From contig NZ_SJXH01000003.1 in NCBI RefSeq assembly GCF_004336635.1, positions 119,746-183,745 of the forward strand: a stretch of 64,000 bases of DNA, read 5' to 3'. The stretch comes from Acinetobacter sp. ANC 4862 (GTDB taxonomy: Bacteria; Pseudomonadota; Gammaproteobacteria; Pseudomonadales; Moraxellaceae). Each line of letters begins with the position of its first letter. The first letter of the stretch is position 1. The notes beneath the pieces were generated by a model, which ran no database searches, was not told the DNA's origin, and saw nothing but the letters and a program-made list of their open reading frames with translations. Below, in pieces: positions 36,211 through 45,392 of this stretch. Made by a program: the position numbers and the translations under genes.

Positions 36211-37440
36211 TCACACCGGAACTGAAGATGGCTGCATATTCTTTTGATAACACAGGAAATAAACAGCAAGAAGCATAAACATGATCATTAATAAATAAAA
36301 TGGATAATCGCTATGCCACTGATACAAACCGGTACTGACCAATGGACCAAATACAAAACTTAAAGCCTGGGTCGCAGTACAAAAACTGGCAACTTTAACC
36401 TGGAGTTGCTGTGGTGCAGATTGGGCAGCACCTGTGGTAAATGCTGGAGTAAGGCAAGCCACAGCAACACCATATAAAACATAGGCACTTTGGAAAATAT
36501 GAATATGTGTGGTGCGAATAGAGATCAGCAAGCCCAGCATCATGCACACCAGCCCAATCCACAATAAGCGCTGCACAGACCATTGTAAAAACCCGGAAAT
36601 AGCCGTTTGCATAATCACTAATGATATTCCGGCAATCAAAGAACATTGGGCAAAGTAAATTGCACTCTGCTGAGTTGAAATTTGAAATTGATCTTGTATA
36701 TAAAAACCTGCGGTGAGATTTAATGTGACAATCGCCATATAGAGACTAAATCCTAATACAAACCACCCCATACTGTTACGCAAAGAAAACGCTTCATTGT
36801 GGGCGAATGTCATATTTTCAGTGGGTATAACCTGCTCAGAAGTATGAGAAACATCAGCTTCCTGACGATCAAATTTCAGTACAATATAAAGGCTAATAAA
36901 AGCAAAAATAATAAAGGCAACCCATAACGGCGTCAGCATGCCCCAAGCCAATAAAAGCGTCGTTAAAAATGGTCCCAGCACCAAACCAGCACTATTTAAT
37001 GCTCCAAACTTCGACATGGCCTGGCTACGATGTTGTTCTGAGCTGTATTTGGTCATGACGTAGGTTTGTAAAGCGATTTGTGGCATCGCCATAAAAATGC
37101 CCATACTTGCCCGAGCTAACAATAACAAGGTAAACAGCAGCATCGTAGCAATATGATATTCAATCCCATAAGCCAAAACTGTGGTAAATAAGCCCCAAGT
37201 GAGGGTCATACCGATAAAACCAACACTTAATAAGCTATAAATACTGTATTTATTTTGCTGTTTAGAAATGTAGATCGCCCCGATCGCCATCAATAATGCG
37301 CCCGCCGAAATCAAGGCTCCACCTTGCAATTCGGTCATTTTCATTTGACGAACCAAAGGTGCAAGTATGGGCAAAATCATCGAGAAACAGCCACCATTCG
37401 CTAGGCTTGCAGCGATAAGAATCTTATTGTTTTGATTCAT
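36211..37440 (-). CDS. Major facilitator superfamily transporter
   Basis: The 409-residue permease has 12 predicted helices with a long cytoplasmic loop (about residues 195-220, rich in charged residues) in the middle. The loop-2/3 signature reads YISKQQNKYS, which is weak. It may be a siderophore- or drug-type exporter; the AHNEAFSLRNSMGW stretch precedes the second half. It lies upstream of the cob operon on the same strand, separated by 195 bases; a link to cobalamin is not shown. Confidence 0.85.
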   Translation of the reverse strand: MNQNNKILIAASLANGGCFSMILPILAPLVRQMKMTELQGGALISAGALLMAIGAIYISKQQNKYSIYSLLSVGFIGMTLTWGLFTTVLAYGIEYHIATMLLFTLLLLARASMGIFMAMPQIALQTYVMTKYSSEQHRSQAMSKFGALNSAGLVLGPFLTTLLLAWGMLTPLWVAFIIFAFISLYIVLKFDRQEADVSHTSEQVIPTENMTFAHNEAFSLRNSMGWFVLGFSLYMAIVTLNLTAGFYIQDQFQISTQQSAIYFAQCSLIAGISLVIMQTAISGFLQWSVQRLLWIGLVCMMLGLLISIRTTHIHIFQSAYVLYGVAVACLTPAFTTGAAQSAPQQLQVKVASFCTATQALSFVFGPLVSTGLYQWHSDYPFYLLMIMFMLLAVYFLCYQKNMQPSSVPV

Positions 37441-38006
37441 TATTCAATTTAACCAAATTTTATTTTTATACACGCAACAATAGCAGTTTAATGAATTTTG
37501 TCCATTTTATATTCAACTCATATTTTTTGTTTTTTAACGGGTTGATAATTTTCAGTAATCATAAAATTTTCAAGTCAGCTGTGACAAGTGATTCCAAGTT
37601 ACTCAGCGTGTACACGAATTAAATTTTAAAATATTGTTTTATATAATTAATTTATTTATATATTTTAAATGTACCGTAAAAAATAAAAGTGACTAGGATT
37701 CTAGTCTATTTTTAGATAATTATACCAAATAAAGCATAGGTGATACGCCTCAATTTTCGGACAGGCTTTTAAGTGCTTGTCAGCAACTGAAATTTGATAG
37801 CTTAATTATTGTGTATTCTTCTTTCTTGCTGTTTGCAGTAACACAGCAAAAACATAGAGAAATGGTTTTTTTGGTGGCTCTTTTAGTCTGTACAGGGATA
37901 TATAAAATATCGAAAAAACTTTAAGCTTTTAATTAATTGATCATCTCTTGACCACTTTAAAATAAATAATCAATATAGATATACTAAAAAATACAGAGAA
38001 TAACCG
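37441..38006. other. A/T-rich spacer, 566 bases
   Basis: Very A/T-rich non-coding DNA precedes the accessory genes. One short frame (37811-37924, GTG start, 37 codons) would encode a single hydrophobic helix with a KISKKL end, but it has no ribosome-binding site and is not called as a gene. No tRNA or attachment site is recognised. Confidence 0.45.
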
Positions 38007-38363
38007 ATGATAGATTTAACAAAGATTGTAAAAGATACAATTGGAGCAGAATCATTCTATCCACTAGAAAAAACACAAAATGCAATTTTTAGCTGTGATT
38101 CAACAGATATAAATTTTGTTAAAGACATGCTAAATACGTTCAAAAGAAATTATGAAAAATTGAATCAAGAAATTAAGAATGAAGATTTTTATGATGATTA
38201 CTACTTTGATATTGAATTTAAAACTCTTTTTTTAGCAATAGACAGGTTGTATAGCTTATTATGTAACAGCCAGTCTGAAGAAGATCGACTAGATGCTACA
38301 ATATATCAATCATATATTAGAAGCCAAGATAAACACCTAAGAGCAGCTCTTGAAGAACTATAA
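38007..38363 (+). CDS. Hypothetical protein, accessory region
   Basis: A 118-residue acidic protein, not recognised, with a Tyr/Asp-rich middle (EDFYDDYYFDIEF) and a helical end. The codons are A/T-rich compared with the core genes, which suits horizontally acquired DNA. ATG 38007 has no strong ribosome-binding site. It is convergent with the next gene, sharing a hairpin terminator. Confidence 0.6.
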   Translation: MIDLTKIVKDTIGAESFYPLEKTQNAIFSCDSTDINFVKDMLNTFKRNYEKLNQEIKNEDFYDDYYFDIEFKTLFLAIDRLYSLLCNSQSEEDRLDATIYQSYIRSQDKHLRAALEEL

Positions 38364-38378
38364 GCTAATGCCTCTGTC

Positions 38379-38402
38379 AAAGCCCTCAATTTAGGGCTTT
38401 TT
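38379..38402. terminator. Shared terminator between two accessory genes
   Basis: AAAGCCCT / AGGGCTTT with a 6-base loop followed by T on both sides. The stem overlaps the stop codon of the minus-strand gene 38386-38634. Confidence 0.75.
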
Positions 38403-38634
38403 CATACTCAATTAAAATTTTCGAAATTTCTTTCGCAATCAGCCCACCATGGGCTTTAAACAACTCTGTCAAAATCTCATCTGAATGATCTTTATCTTTA
38501 ATAAAGTTTTCAAGTACTTTTGCATGCATCGCCCAAGTATCAAAGTCCTTCATTTGGATCTGACAGACTTCAATATCAATATCCAAAATAGGAACTTTAA
38601 TACTTCGATTTGTTGCTAAGAAAAAATCATTCAT
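38386..38634 (-). CDS. Small phage-like protein
   Basis: An 82-residue protein starting MNDFFLATNRSIKVPILDID, with a helical second half (TELFKAHGGLIAKEISKILIEYEKAL). Size, style and surroundings resemble small tail-assembly or structural helper genes of Acinetobacter prophages, but I cannot name a family. It stops inside a shared hairpin. Other phage genes are lacking, so it would be an isolated leftover or cargo gene. Confidence 0.55.
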   Translation of the reverse strand: MNDFFLATNRSIKVPILDIDIEVCQIQMKDFDTWAMHAKVLENFIKDKDHSDEILTELFKAHGGLIAKEISKILIEYEKALN

Positions 38635-38668
38635 GATGGAATCTCGGGGAAAAATTTAAGCATTAAAA

Positions 38669-38690
38669 AAGCACCATGAGGTGCTTCTCT
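38669..38690. terminator. Hairpin AAGCACC / GGTGCTT
   Basis: A 7-bp stem with a 4-base loop and flanking A and T runs lies upstream of the 82-residue gene. It probably marks the end of a former transcription unit. Confidence 0.5.
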
Positions 38691-38811
38691 TTTCGTGTTA
38701 AAAAACTAAAAGTGGTTGATATTCCATAAATGCATATGACATGGTTTTTATCATAAATCAGTTTTATAATATAAAGGTGACACTTTTATTTTTTGCTATT
38801 TAGGCTTTTTC

Positions 38812-39030
38812 ATGAAAAATAACTCCTCATCAGATGACTCAGAATCAACCATTTTAGGTTGGAAATTCGTTGCCATAGTTGGTGCTATAACCACTATCTT
38901 TTTTACTTTTCTATACTTAGCCATGACCAGCGACCCAGACTATATGCCTAACCGCAAACCCAAGGCAACAATTCAAGAAGCTGCCCCAACCAGCACACCC
39001 CAACCACAAGAAAAAACCACGCCTAAGTAA
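38812..39030 (+). CDS. 72-residue single-helix membrane protein (YMP-motif)
   Basis: A Ser/Asp-rich N-terminus, one transmembrane helix (about residues 17-38) and a Pro/Thr/Gln-rich tail. The helix end LAMTSDPDYMPNRKPK repeats the pattern LAVTNEPEYMPSHQKK of the 55-residue protein of the bd-oxidase operon, and both have an EAA shortly after. This suggests one small membrane protein family. Function unknown. A bidirectional hairpin follows. Confidence 0.65.
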   Translation: MKNNSSSDDSESTILGWKFVAIVGAITTIFFTFLYLAMTSDPDYMPNRKPKATIQEAAPTSTPQPQEKTTPK

Positions 39031-39074
39031 TAAAAGAGCAAACAACCACAAATTCTACATATAAGCAGTATTAA

Positions 39075-39096
39075 AAAAGCACCCTAGGGTGCTTTT
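39075..39096. terminator. Bidirectional terminator
   Basis: The perfect 10-bp stem AAAAGCACCC / GGGTGCTTTT with a 2-base centre lies between the 72-residue gene (+) and the 41-residue gene (-). Confidence 0.75.
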
Positions 39097-39100
39097 ATTA

Positions 39101-39226
39101 TTAATGGCAGTGTCGTGTTCCTGTACTTCTTTCATTGTGACATCCATCACTAGCTGTGCGACCACTATGCGAATAAGCTATAGTTGCAACCAAAGTTAAA
39201 AGCACTAAAGCTATAATCTTGTTCAA
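39101..39226 (-). CDS. Small secreted YHYH-like peptide
   Basis: A 41-residue product starting at TTG 39226 behind AGGGA, with a signal-peptide-like helix (NKIIALVLLTLVATIAYS) and then HSGRTASDGCHNERSTGTRHCH. This matches the small His/Cys/Gly motif (HSGGTDSNGGHYNRSTGEYHYH type) seen in short exported proteins and at the ends of nucleases. The motif probably binds metal. It is too short for standard gene finders and lies among other accessory genes. Confidence 0.6.
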   Translation of the reverse strand: MNKIIALVLLTLVATIAYSHSGRTASDGCHNERSTGTRHCH

Positions 39227-39290
39227 AATATCCCTACATTTTAAAGTAAAGATTCATTTATAGCTGAAGCAGGTTATTTATCAAGCATTA

Positions 39291-39325
39291 AAAAACCACC
39301 CGGAGATGGCGAGAGTGTGGTTTTT
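39291..39325 (-). terminator. Intrinsic terminator behind the phage-like relic
   Basis: AAAAACCAC / GTGGTTTTT with a 17-base loop. On the minus strand it overlaps the stop codon of the decayed gene 39324-39630. Confidence 0.6.
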
Positions 39326-39630
39326 ATTCAAATAAGCATGGCTGCATAAGTCTCTCAACTTCAGTATTTGCAGTCATTAATAAATCTCTTTTCTTGCGAT
39401 AACTTCCTAAAACACTACCCGCTAGGCTTGCATCTGATTTAGCCAGATCAAATTGAAGTGATAATTTGTTGTAATATTGTTATAGCTTTGGTCTTGTGAG
39501 CGAATAAATTCTCTTGTTTCAAAGAATGCCTTAACTAATGCCCATCGCTACAGCAATAGGATTCACAGTACGACCGCTTGAACTTGTGTTTGTATATAAC
39601 CATGCCCCAAATTGCAGTAACCATCCCTCT
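39324..39630 (-). pseudogene. Phage-type gene relic with two frameshifts
   Basis: Reading the minus strand in three successive frames gives DLEGWLLQFGAWLYTNT, SSSGRTVNPIAVAMG, then LVKAFFETREFIRSQDQSYN, then LSLQFDLAKSDASLAGSVLG, SYRKKRDLLMTANTEVERLM and QPCLFE before a TAA at 39324. These are protein-like segments in continuous order, separated by two frame changes (near 39540 and near 39465). The style fits small regulatory genes of Acinetobacter prophages (antitermination-type). It cannot encode an intact protein. Confidence 0.6.
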
Positions 39631-39746
39631 AAATCAAAACGTGACCCTTAATGCGGCTTTTGTTATTTTAAGGGAATAGGAAAAGTGAGTAATAATGTGA
39701 GTAACACCTAAAACCATACTCAAATTAATAGTGTTAAATCACATGA

Positions 39747-40214
39747 TTATTCATCAATAATATCGGCAAATTTAGCACCTAAAACCCGAGCTAAATCATC
39801 AGGCTTCACCCCTATATCCAACCCCCTTCTTCCACCACTGACATATATCTTGTTCAATAACGCTGCAGACCCATCAACTACCGTTTTTAATCGCTTTTTT
39901 TGCCCGACTGGACTAATCCCACCCACCAGATATCCAGTTAAGCGTTCGGCATCTTTAGGATCTGCCATATGTAATTTTTTAGCGCCTACTACTGCAGCTA
40001 TTTTCTTTAAACTTAATTGATGAGCTACAGGTAAAACGGCGACATAGTAATTTTTATCATCGGTTACCAATAAGGTTTTAAAGACCTCTTTGACTTCTAA
40101 ATTTAACTTTTCAGCCGCTTCTAGTCCAAAACTTTTTGCATTTACATCATGCTCATATTCATGGATAGAAAATTCGATTTTATTTGATTTCAAAATTTTG
40201 CAAGCAGGTGTCAT
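39747..40214 (-). CDS. ybaK: Cys-tRNA(Pro) deacylase YbaK/EbsC
   Basis: This 155-residue editing-domain protein hydrolyses Cys-tRNA(Pro) that ProRS makes by mistake. Family features are the [26 protein letters not shown] segment, [10 protein letters not shown] and [12 protein letters not shown]. Length matches YbaK (159). It is a single gene at the right edge of the accessory strip. Confidence 0.9.
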   Translation of the reverse strand: MTPACKILKSNKIEFSIHEYEHDVNAKSFGLEAAEKLNLEVKEVFKTLLVTDDKNYYVAVLPVAHQLSLKKIAAVVGAKKLHMADPKDAERLTGYLVGGISPVGQKKRLKTVVDGSAALLNKIYVSGGRRGLDIGVKPDDLARVLGAKFADIIDE

Positions 40215-41087
40215 TTTCGATTATATAAAAAACGGGATAAATAAATTATATGCTTTTTCAAAGTCAATGTTTAGCATGCTTAGGCTATTTTTAGCTTATC
40301 AACTCATCTCTGGGACACTTTGTCTGAGAACCTAAGTGAGTAAATATCCATATACGAGATTGTATTTAATAAAATCTGTATTTTGAGATTAAGAGAATAA
40401 AAATATTTAAATAATTTTATATTTATTAATATGTTATGAATAGAAACAGAGAAATAAAATAAAAACTCAAGCTTCAGTTTTCACTCAACATTGAAACTTA
40501 TATCTTTCTTGTGGGAAGCTCTCTCAAGGCAGAGCCCCCTATGACTTCCTGACCATTTATAAAAAATATTCCCAAATGACGTAACCTAAACCGAATCCGA
40601 TGAATGAATAAAGTGTAATGATGAAGAATACAAAGCTAGCTTTATTTTTCTTTTTTAAAAAATTCATATTGATCCTCAAGGCTTGGTCTAAATTGCATCT
40701 TATTATTGCACTAATTTAGAGCATATTAAACATTAATAATTTCAACTACGTAGTACAGGCAATACAATGAGCTTAGCTGCAATACTAATTTGTATTTAGA
40801 TGCTCTTGTCTGGATTCGAGACGAGAGGAAATAGCCCCGAATCCTTACGAGCTAAAACTGCCACAATTGACTAAGAAACAACCAAATTGTTTCAAAACCG
40901 GTTTTACACCTGTTTCTTGCTCAGAAATTAATTTTTAAGTCATTGATATTTATATTAATACATAAGTGTTGCAGTGAAAACACTCTGATGGATAGAATCG
41001 ACATCAGATCCATACCTTTTTGACTTCTTGTAACAACTATACTACTAAACAAACTATAAAATAGGATTTTGGCTATAGGACATTTCC
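40215..41087. other. Intergenic region, about 870 bases
   Basis: It contains the small membrane peptide gene at 40557-40667. The rest is A/T-rich and shows no intact gene, tRNA or clear repeat. It carries a third copy of the GCTTAGGCTATTTT sequence near 40280. Confidence 0.5.
40557..40667 (-). CDS. 36-residue membrane peptide
   Basis: ATG 40667 follows GAGGATC, a good ribosome-binding site. The product has a basic start (MNFLKKKNKAS) and a single helix (FVFFIITLYSFIGFGLGYVI) ending in WEYFL. It is a plausible small inner-membrane protein of unknown role; it has the topology signal expected (basic N-terminus inside). Lone gene with no recognised relatives. Confidence 0.5.
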   Translation of the reverse strand: MNFLKKKNKASFVFFIITLYSFIGFGLGYVIWEYFL

Positions 41088-41438
41088 ATGGCTTGGCTTA
41101 TCACTAAGTACGCTATCACGGCAGGTATGATTGTACTTATTTCAGAAGTGGCTAAACGTAGTGACCGCTTAGGAGGACTAATTGCAGCCTTACCTATCGT
41201 GACGGTACTTGTACTGATATGGATGAAACTTGAGCAGCAAGATCCACAAAAAATTTCAAATCACGCTTGGTATACATTTTGGTATGTAGTGCCGACCTTG
41301 CCTATGTTCTTAGCCTTCCCCATACTTTATCAGCGTTATGGATTTTGGCCATCTATAGCCATTTGCTGTGTAATGACTGTTCTTATCTTCATTTTATGGG
41401 CTGCTATATTGCGACATTTCGGCATTGATCTACTGTAA
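41088..41438 (+). CDS. DUF3147-family membrane protein
   Basis: This 116-residue protein has four hydrophobic segments with GGLIAALPIVTVLVLIWM and the polar HAWYTFWYVVPTLPMF stretch, which matches the DUF3147 family. Its function is unknown. A strong hairpin terminator follows and separates it from the convergent alkane hydroxylase gene. Confidence 0.8.
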   Translation: MAWLITKYAITAGMIVLISEVAKRSDRLGGLIAALPIVTVLVLIWMKLEQQDPQKISNHAWYTFWYVVPTLPMFLAFPILYQRYGFWPSIAICCVMTVLIFILWAAILRHFGIDLL

Positions 41439-41541
41439 ATAAAAGAAAGGGAATTATGTTGGTTTTCCTAAAATCAACATAATACACGTTATACGGAATG
41501 TAATTAAATTGTCATATAAAATCAGTATAATACGATGCTGT

Positions 41542-41574
41542 AAAAAGCCCATTCACCCTCGAATGGGCTTTTTT
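41542..41574. terminator. Bidirectional terminator between DUF3147 gene and alkM
   Basis: A 13-bp stem AAAAAGCCCATTC / GAATGGGCTTTTT with a 6-base loop, followed by T on both strands. Confidence 0.85.
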
Positions 41575-41631
41575 ATGATTTATCAATTAAAGACGTATTC
41601 AAAAAATCTTAAATGTTCAGCTTACTGCCCG

Positions 41632-42852
41632 TTATTCTTTATTTAACAGTCGATCAAGCACGCCAAATTTCTTGAAAATTTTCGCACGGCGTTTTGGATG
41701 AATATTGGCTTTATTTAAATCGCCCTCGTAATGGTCAAATACACGTTTATCCATCATTTTAAACCATAGCGATGGAATTAAAGCCGGCAATAACATGGTT
41801 GCATAACCACTTGGCAGTTCAGGCGCTTCATCAAAATTACGTAGCGCCTGAAATGGACGTGTCGGATAGGCATGATGATCTGAATGGCGCTGTAATTGGT
41901 ACAAAAACAAATTGGTGGTAATGTTATTATTATTCCAGCTATGTTCTGGCATAGTACGCGCATATGAGCCATCTGGTTTTTTATCACGCATCAAACCGTA
42001 ATGTTCAATATAGTTAATAATTTCAAATAAACTCACTCCGTAAAAAGCCTGTGTCGCCAAATACGGAATCACATCCTTACCAAACAGCTTCACCATGCTG
42101 GCATGAAAACCTGCACTCATCGCCCAGCCTTGAAACAGTTCATTTTCTTTACTAAAGAAAGATAAACCTTTACGTTTTAAACGGTTTTTTTCAATTTCAA
42201 CTGCCGATTTAATGCCACCGAATACCGTTCTTGGCCAAAACTCATAAAAGGTTTCCCCCATTTTAGAGGATGCCGGATCTTCAGGTGTTGCCGCACGTTT
42301 ATGATGCCCATAAGGATGCTCAACACGAAAATGGTTATAAAACAGCGGCATTAATGTGGCATGAGAAAGATAATGATCTTTTTTATTCGGACGGTGTGAT
42401 AATTCATGGGCAGTATTGACCCCCACACCATTAATTGCCCCCATGGAAACCCCCAAAAGGATTTGATCCAAAAAAGAGGTTTCTTTACGACTCACCACAT
42501 AGCCTGCAAATAGATTGGCTGCCATTTGCAAAGGAATAAACAGTTTTACAATACGATCGTAATAAGGATCGTTCACTAATGAGGTAATTTGGTCATCGCT
42601 TGGGTTGTTACTGTCATTGCCTACAATGGCATCAACACTGGGAATAATCACATGCAGCAATAGAGGACCACCTAAAGCAAATATTTTTTTCGTCGCCTTT
42701 GGACCAAACTGATAGCCTGCCAAAATCCCCATGCCAATCACAGGTAAACCGGGACTTAATAACCACCAATAGCGTTTTTTATCGAGGGCTAAACCTGAAG
42801 CAGTGGCTAAGGGCTGAATTGTAGTTTGATTTAAATTTACTGGTGCATTCAT
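41632..42852 (-). CDS. alkM: Alkane 1-monooxygenase (AlkM/AlkB family)
   Basis: This 406-residue diiron membrane hydroxylase oxidises the terminal carbon of medium-to-long n-alkanes. The histidine boxes are visible: HELSHRPNKKDH, HFRVEHPYGHHKR and LQRHSDHHAYPTRPFQ, with six membrane segments expected. The size matches Acinetobacter AlkM. The divergent AraC-type gene at 43045 is in the position of AlkR, its activator. Rubredoxin partners are elsewhere. Confidence 0.95.
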   Translation of the reverse strand: MNAPVNLNQTTIQPLATASGLALDKKRYWWLLSPGLPVIGMGILAGYQFGPKATKKIFALGGPLLLHVIIPSVDAIVGNDSNNPSDDQITSLVNDPYYDRIVKLFIPLQMAANLFAGYVVSRKETSFLDQILLGVSMGAINGVGVNTAHELSHRPNKKDHYLSHATLMPLFYNHFRVEHPYGHHKRAATPEDPASSKMGETFYEFWPRTVFGGIKSAVEIEKNRLKRKGLSFFSKENELFQGWAMSAGFHASMVKLFGKDVIPYLATQAFYGVSLFEIINYIEHYGLMRDKKPDGSYARTMPEHSWNNNNITTNLFLYQLQRHSDHHAYPTRPFQALRNFDEAPELPSGYATMLLPALIPSLWFKMMDKRVFDHYEGDLNKANIHPKRRAKIFKKFGVLDRLLNKE

Positions 42853-43044
42853 GCTGGCGATCTTCCCTATTTTTTGTTCTACCGTTATATTTCTAGAAAT
42901 GGGCCATCAAGAACAGTTTTAAACGTCCAAAAAAGCTATGCAAACGTCCTTGGCATCAATAGCCAATATTTGACCTGAAAACACATGCTTGAGTGAATCA
43001 AAGCTTTTGATAATTTTTATTAGATGATGACAGAACGATAATAC

Positions 43045-43968
43045 ATGGATGCTTTAAGTAAAATTTTTGATGATATTCATCTAAATAAATCTGAATATAT
43101 TTATTTAAAACCGCAAGGTGACTGGGCATATTCGTATCAGGAACAAGATGCCATGATTGGCTATGTAGTTCTGGTGGGCAATATGACGATTCAACTGAAT
43201 CTACACACCCAACTTCAGGTCGAAGCAGGTGATCTGGTGCTGATCCCTTCAGGGCAAAATCACTCTTGTCACAGCAGTCATAAAAGCAACTTAGTTGAAG
43301 CCTTAAATATCACTGAACTTTTTGATCAAAAAAGACAGGAAACCATCGAGTTTGGAAGTACAAGCGGTAAACCTGCGCTCATTTTAGCGATCCGCTGTCA
43401 TATCGATACCATTATGGCGCGGCCTTTACTGAATGCCCTGCCCAACTATATTCATATTCACCATATTACTGGCAGTACCGCACCGGAATGGTTACAAATT
43501 GGCTTACATTTTTTGGCGGTTGAAGCCTATCAAATTCGACCGGGTCGCGACAAAATTCTCGATCATCTGGTCAGTATTCTATTTATTGAATGTGTCCGTG
43601 ACTACATTGCGCAATTACAGGATTGCAATAACTGGCTCAGGGCTTTGGCGCATACCGAACTGGCGAATGCTTTGGCTGCTATTCACGGCAAACCGGAACA
43701 GGCCTGGACGGTTGAAAGCTTGGCTGAACAATACTGTATGTCTCGCTCGAAGTTTGCCCCTTTATTTAGCAATATCGTGGGTGAAACACCGTTGGCGTAT
43801 TTACAGCAATATCGTTTTCGTTTGGCATCGCAGCATTTACGTGAAGGACAATTATCCATACAGCAAATTGCCCATCGCGTTGGTTATTCTTCAGAAACGG
43901 CCTTTAGCCAAACCTTTAAACGACTGTTTGATTTAACCCCTAGCCAGTATCGGCAACAATTTCAGTAA
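43045..43968 (+). CDS. alkR: AraC/XylS-family regulator, AlkR-like
   Basis: This 307-residue protein has a cupin-type N-terminal half (VEAGDLVLIPSGQNHSCHSS) and two C-terminal HTH units (WTVESLAEQYCMSRSKFAPLF and LSIQQIAHRVGYSSETAFSQTFKR). It is divergent from alkM with a shared upstream region, as AlkR is in Acinetobacter, and would activate alkM in response to alkanes. It ends one base before the convergent lpxB stop. Confidence 0.88.
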   Translation: MDALSKIFDDIHLNKSEYIYLKPQGDWAYSYQEQDAMIGYVVLVGNMTIQLNLHTQLQVEAGDLVLIPSGQNHSCHSSHKSNLVEALNITELFDQKRQETIEFGSTSGKPALILAIRCHIDTIMARPLLNALPNYIHIHHITGSTAPEWLQIGLHFLAVEAYQIRPGRDKILDHLVSILFIECVRDYIAQLQDCNNWLRALAHTELANALAAIHGKPEQAWTVESLAEQYCMSRSKFAPLFSNIVGETPLAYLQQYRFRLASQHLREGQLSIQQIAHRVGYSSETAFSQTFKRLFDLTPSQYRQQFQ

Positions 43969-43969
43969 A

Positions 43970-45199
43970 TTATTCTGGGTTTGATGTATTCACCGGATTT
44001 AAGATGTTCAAAATGGCTTGAACAGGATCTTCACTATTTCCAGAAAGCAACTTCTTGTGCATGGTGATGTGCTGCATCGCCTGAATTTGTGCAGTTTCAA
44101 CATTCATCAATTTTTCAATTTCAGCTGCCAAATTTTCCGGCGTTGCATCACTTTGGATCAATTCCCGAATGACTTTTTTACCGGCAATAATATTCGGTAA
44201 AGAATAATAAGGAATTTTGATCAGGAATTTGATTACCACATAAGTCAGCCAATTCAACTTATAAAAGGTCACCATCGGACGATGCAATAACATCGCCTCT
44301 AAAGTTGCAGTTCCTGATGCTAAAGCCACAATATTTGAGGCATTCATGACCTGACGACCAATTTTAGATTCCGTGTCTGTATTTTCCATCAAGCAAACTT
44401 TAGCGACAAAATCAGTGGGATACTGTTTTAGCAATGCTTCAATCTGCTGCTTGCGTGCATCATTAATCGCAGGAATCAGGAACACATATTCAGGGTACTT
44501 TTGACTCACGATTTTAGCTGCATCCAGTACCAAGGGACCGAGTCTTTCAATTTCACCACGGCGACTGCCCGGTAAAAGTGCAATATGTTTATGTTCAACA
44601 TTTAAGTCAAGTTCTTGCTTGGCTTCAATCAGTGGGTTTGTGAGCGGCAGTTGACTTGCCAATGGATGACCGACAAAAGCAGCGGGAACATCAAATTGCT
44701 TATAAAAGGCTTTTTCAAACGGAAATAAGCACAGCACCAAATCAATACTGGCTTTAATGCTATGTACCCGTCCCTGACGCCATGCCCAAACTGAAGGACT
44801 GACATATTGCACGGTTTTAATCGGCAGATTTTTCTGTTTTAAGCTTTTAGATAAGCGTAAATTAAAGTCTGGTGCATCAATCCCTACAAACACATCGACC
44901 GGATCTTTAGTCCAGGTATCGACCAGTCCATCGCGGACGGCAAACAGTTTTTTAATATCTTTTAAGACTTCAACAATCCCCATAACCGATAAAATATCCA
45001 TCGGATAATAACTCTTGAAGCCTTCTGCAATCATTTGCGGACCACCAATACCTTCAAATTCGGCATCAATTCCTTGCTCACGAAAACTACGGATGAGTTT
45101 AGCGCCAAGCGTATCTCCAGACACTTCCCCAACCACGATACCGATTTTAAGCTTCCGATTTTGCAAGTGTTTATCCTCAAATTTTTTAAAGTTTAACAT
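43970..45199 (-). CDS. lpxB: Lipid-A-disaccharide synthase
   Basis: The 409-residue peripheral membrane glycosyltransferase joins UDP-diacylglucosamine to lipid X in lipid A synthesis. Family blocks are GEVSGDTLGAKLI, FVGIDAPDFNL, YVSPSVWAWRQGR, LPGSRRGEIERL and the ASGTATLEAML donor-binding segment. The N-terminus (MLNFKKFEDKHLQNR) is longer than usual by about 15 residues; a later start is possible. Confidence 0.95.
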   Translation of the reverse strand: MLNFKKFEDKHLQNRKLKIGIVVGEVSGDTLGAKLIRSFREQGIDAEFEGIGGPQMIAEGFKSYYPMDILSVMGIVEVLKDIKKLFAVRDGLVDTWTKDPVDVFVGIDAPDFNLRLSKSLKQKNLPIKTVQYVSPSVWAWRQGRVHSIKASIDLVLCLFPFEKAFYKQFDVPAAFVGHPLASQLPLTNPLIEAKQELDLNVEHKHIALLPGSRRGEIERLGPLVLDAAKIVSQKYPEYVFLIPAINDARKQQIEALLKQYPTDFVAKVCLMENTDTESKIGRQVMNASNIVALASGTATLEAMLLHRPMVTFYKLNWLTYVVIKFLIKIPYYSLPNIIAGKKVIRELIQSDATPENLAAEIEKLMNVETAQIQAMQHITMHKKLLSGNSEDPVQAILNILNPVNTSNPE

Positions 45200-45392
45200 A
45201 GCTGATCTTTCAGATTAATCATGATAGCGGTGCAAAGCTATTTTTTCTCATCAGAAATGAGGCTTTATCGTCCTGCCTGATCAATGCTATTTTCTATTTC
45301 TTTTTTTAGAATAAGTAAATCAATAATCAAGACAACGACTTATATGGAAAAGTCATAACATATGCACGTTTTTTGATATTTGGCATATAACC

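Noticed and set aside
37811..37924. 37-codon GTG frame with one hydrophobic helix
   Set aside because: No ribosome-binding site and surrounded by A/T-rich DNA. Not enough to call a gene.
39685..39695. GTGAGTAAC similar to a sequence near 55290, considered as phage attachment repeats
   Set aside because: Only nine bases are shared and no integrase gene is present. Chance explains it.
43433..43936. 167-codon frame inside alkR
   Set aside because: Overlaps the two HTH units of alkR in another frame; composition is not protein-like.
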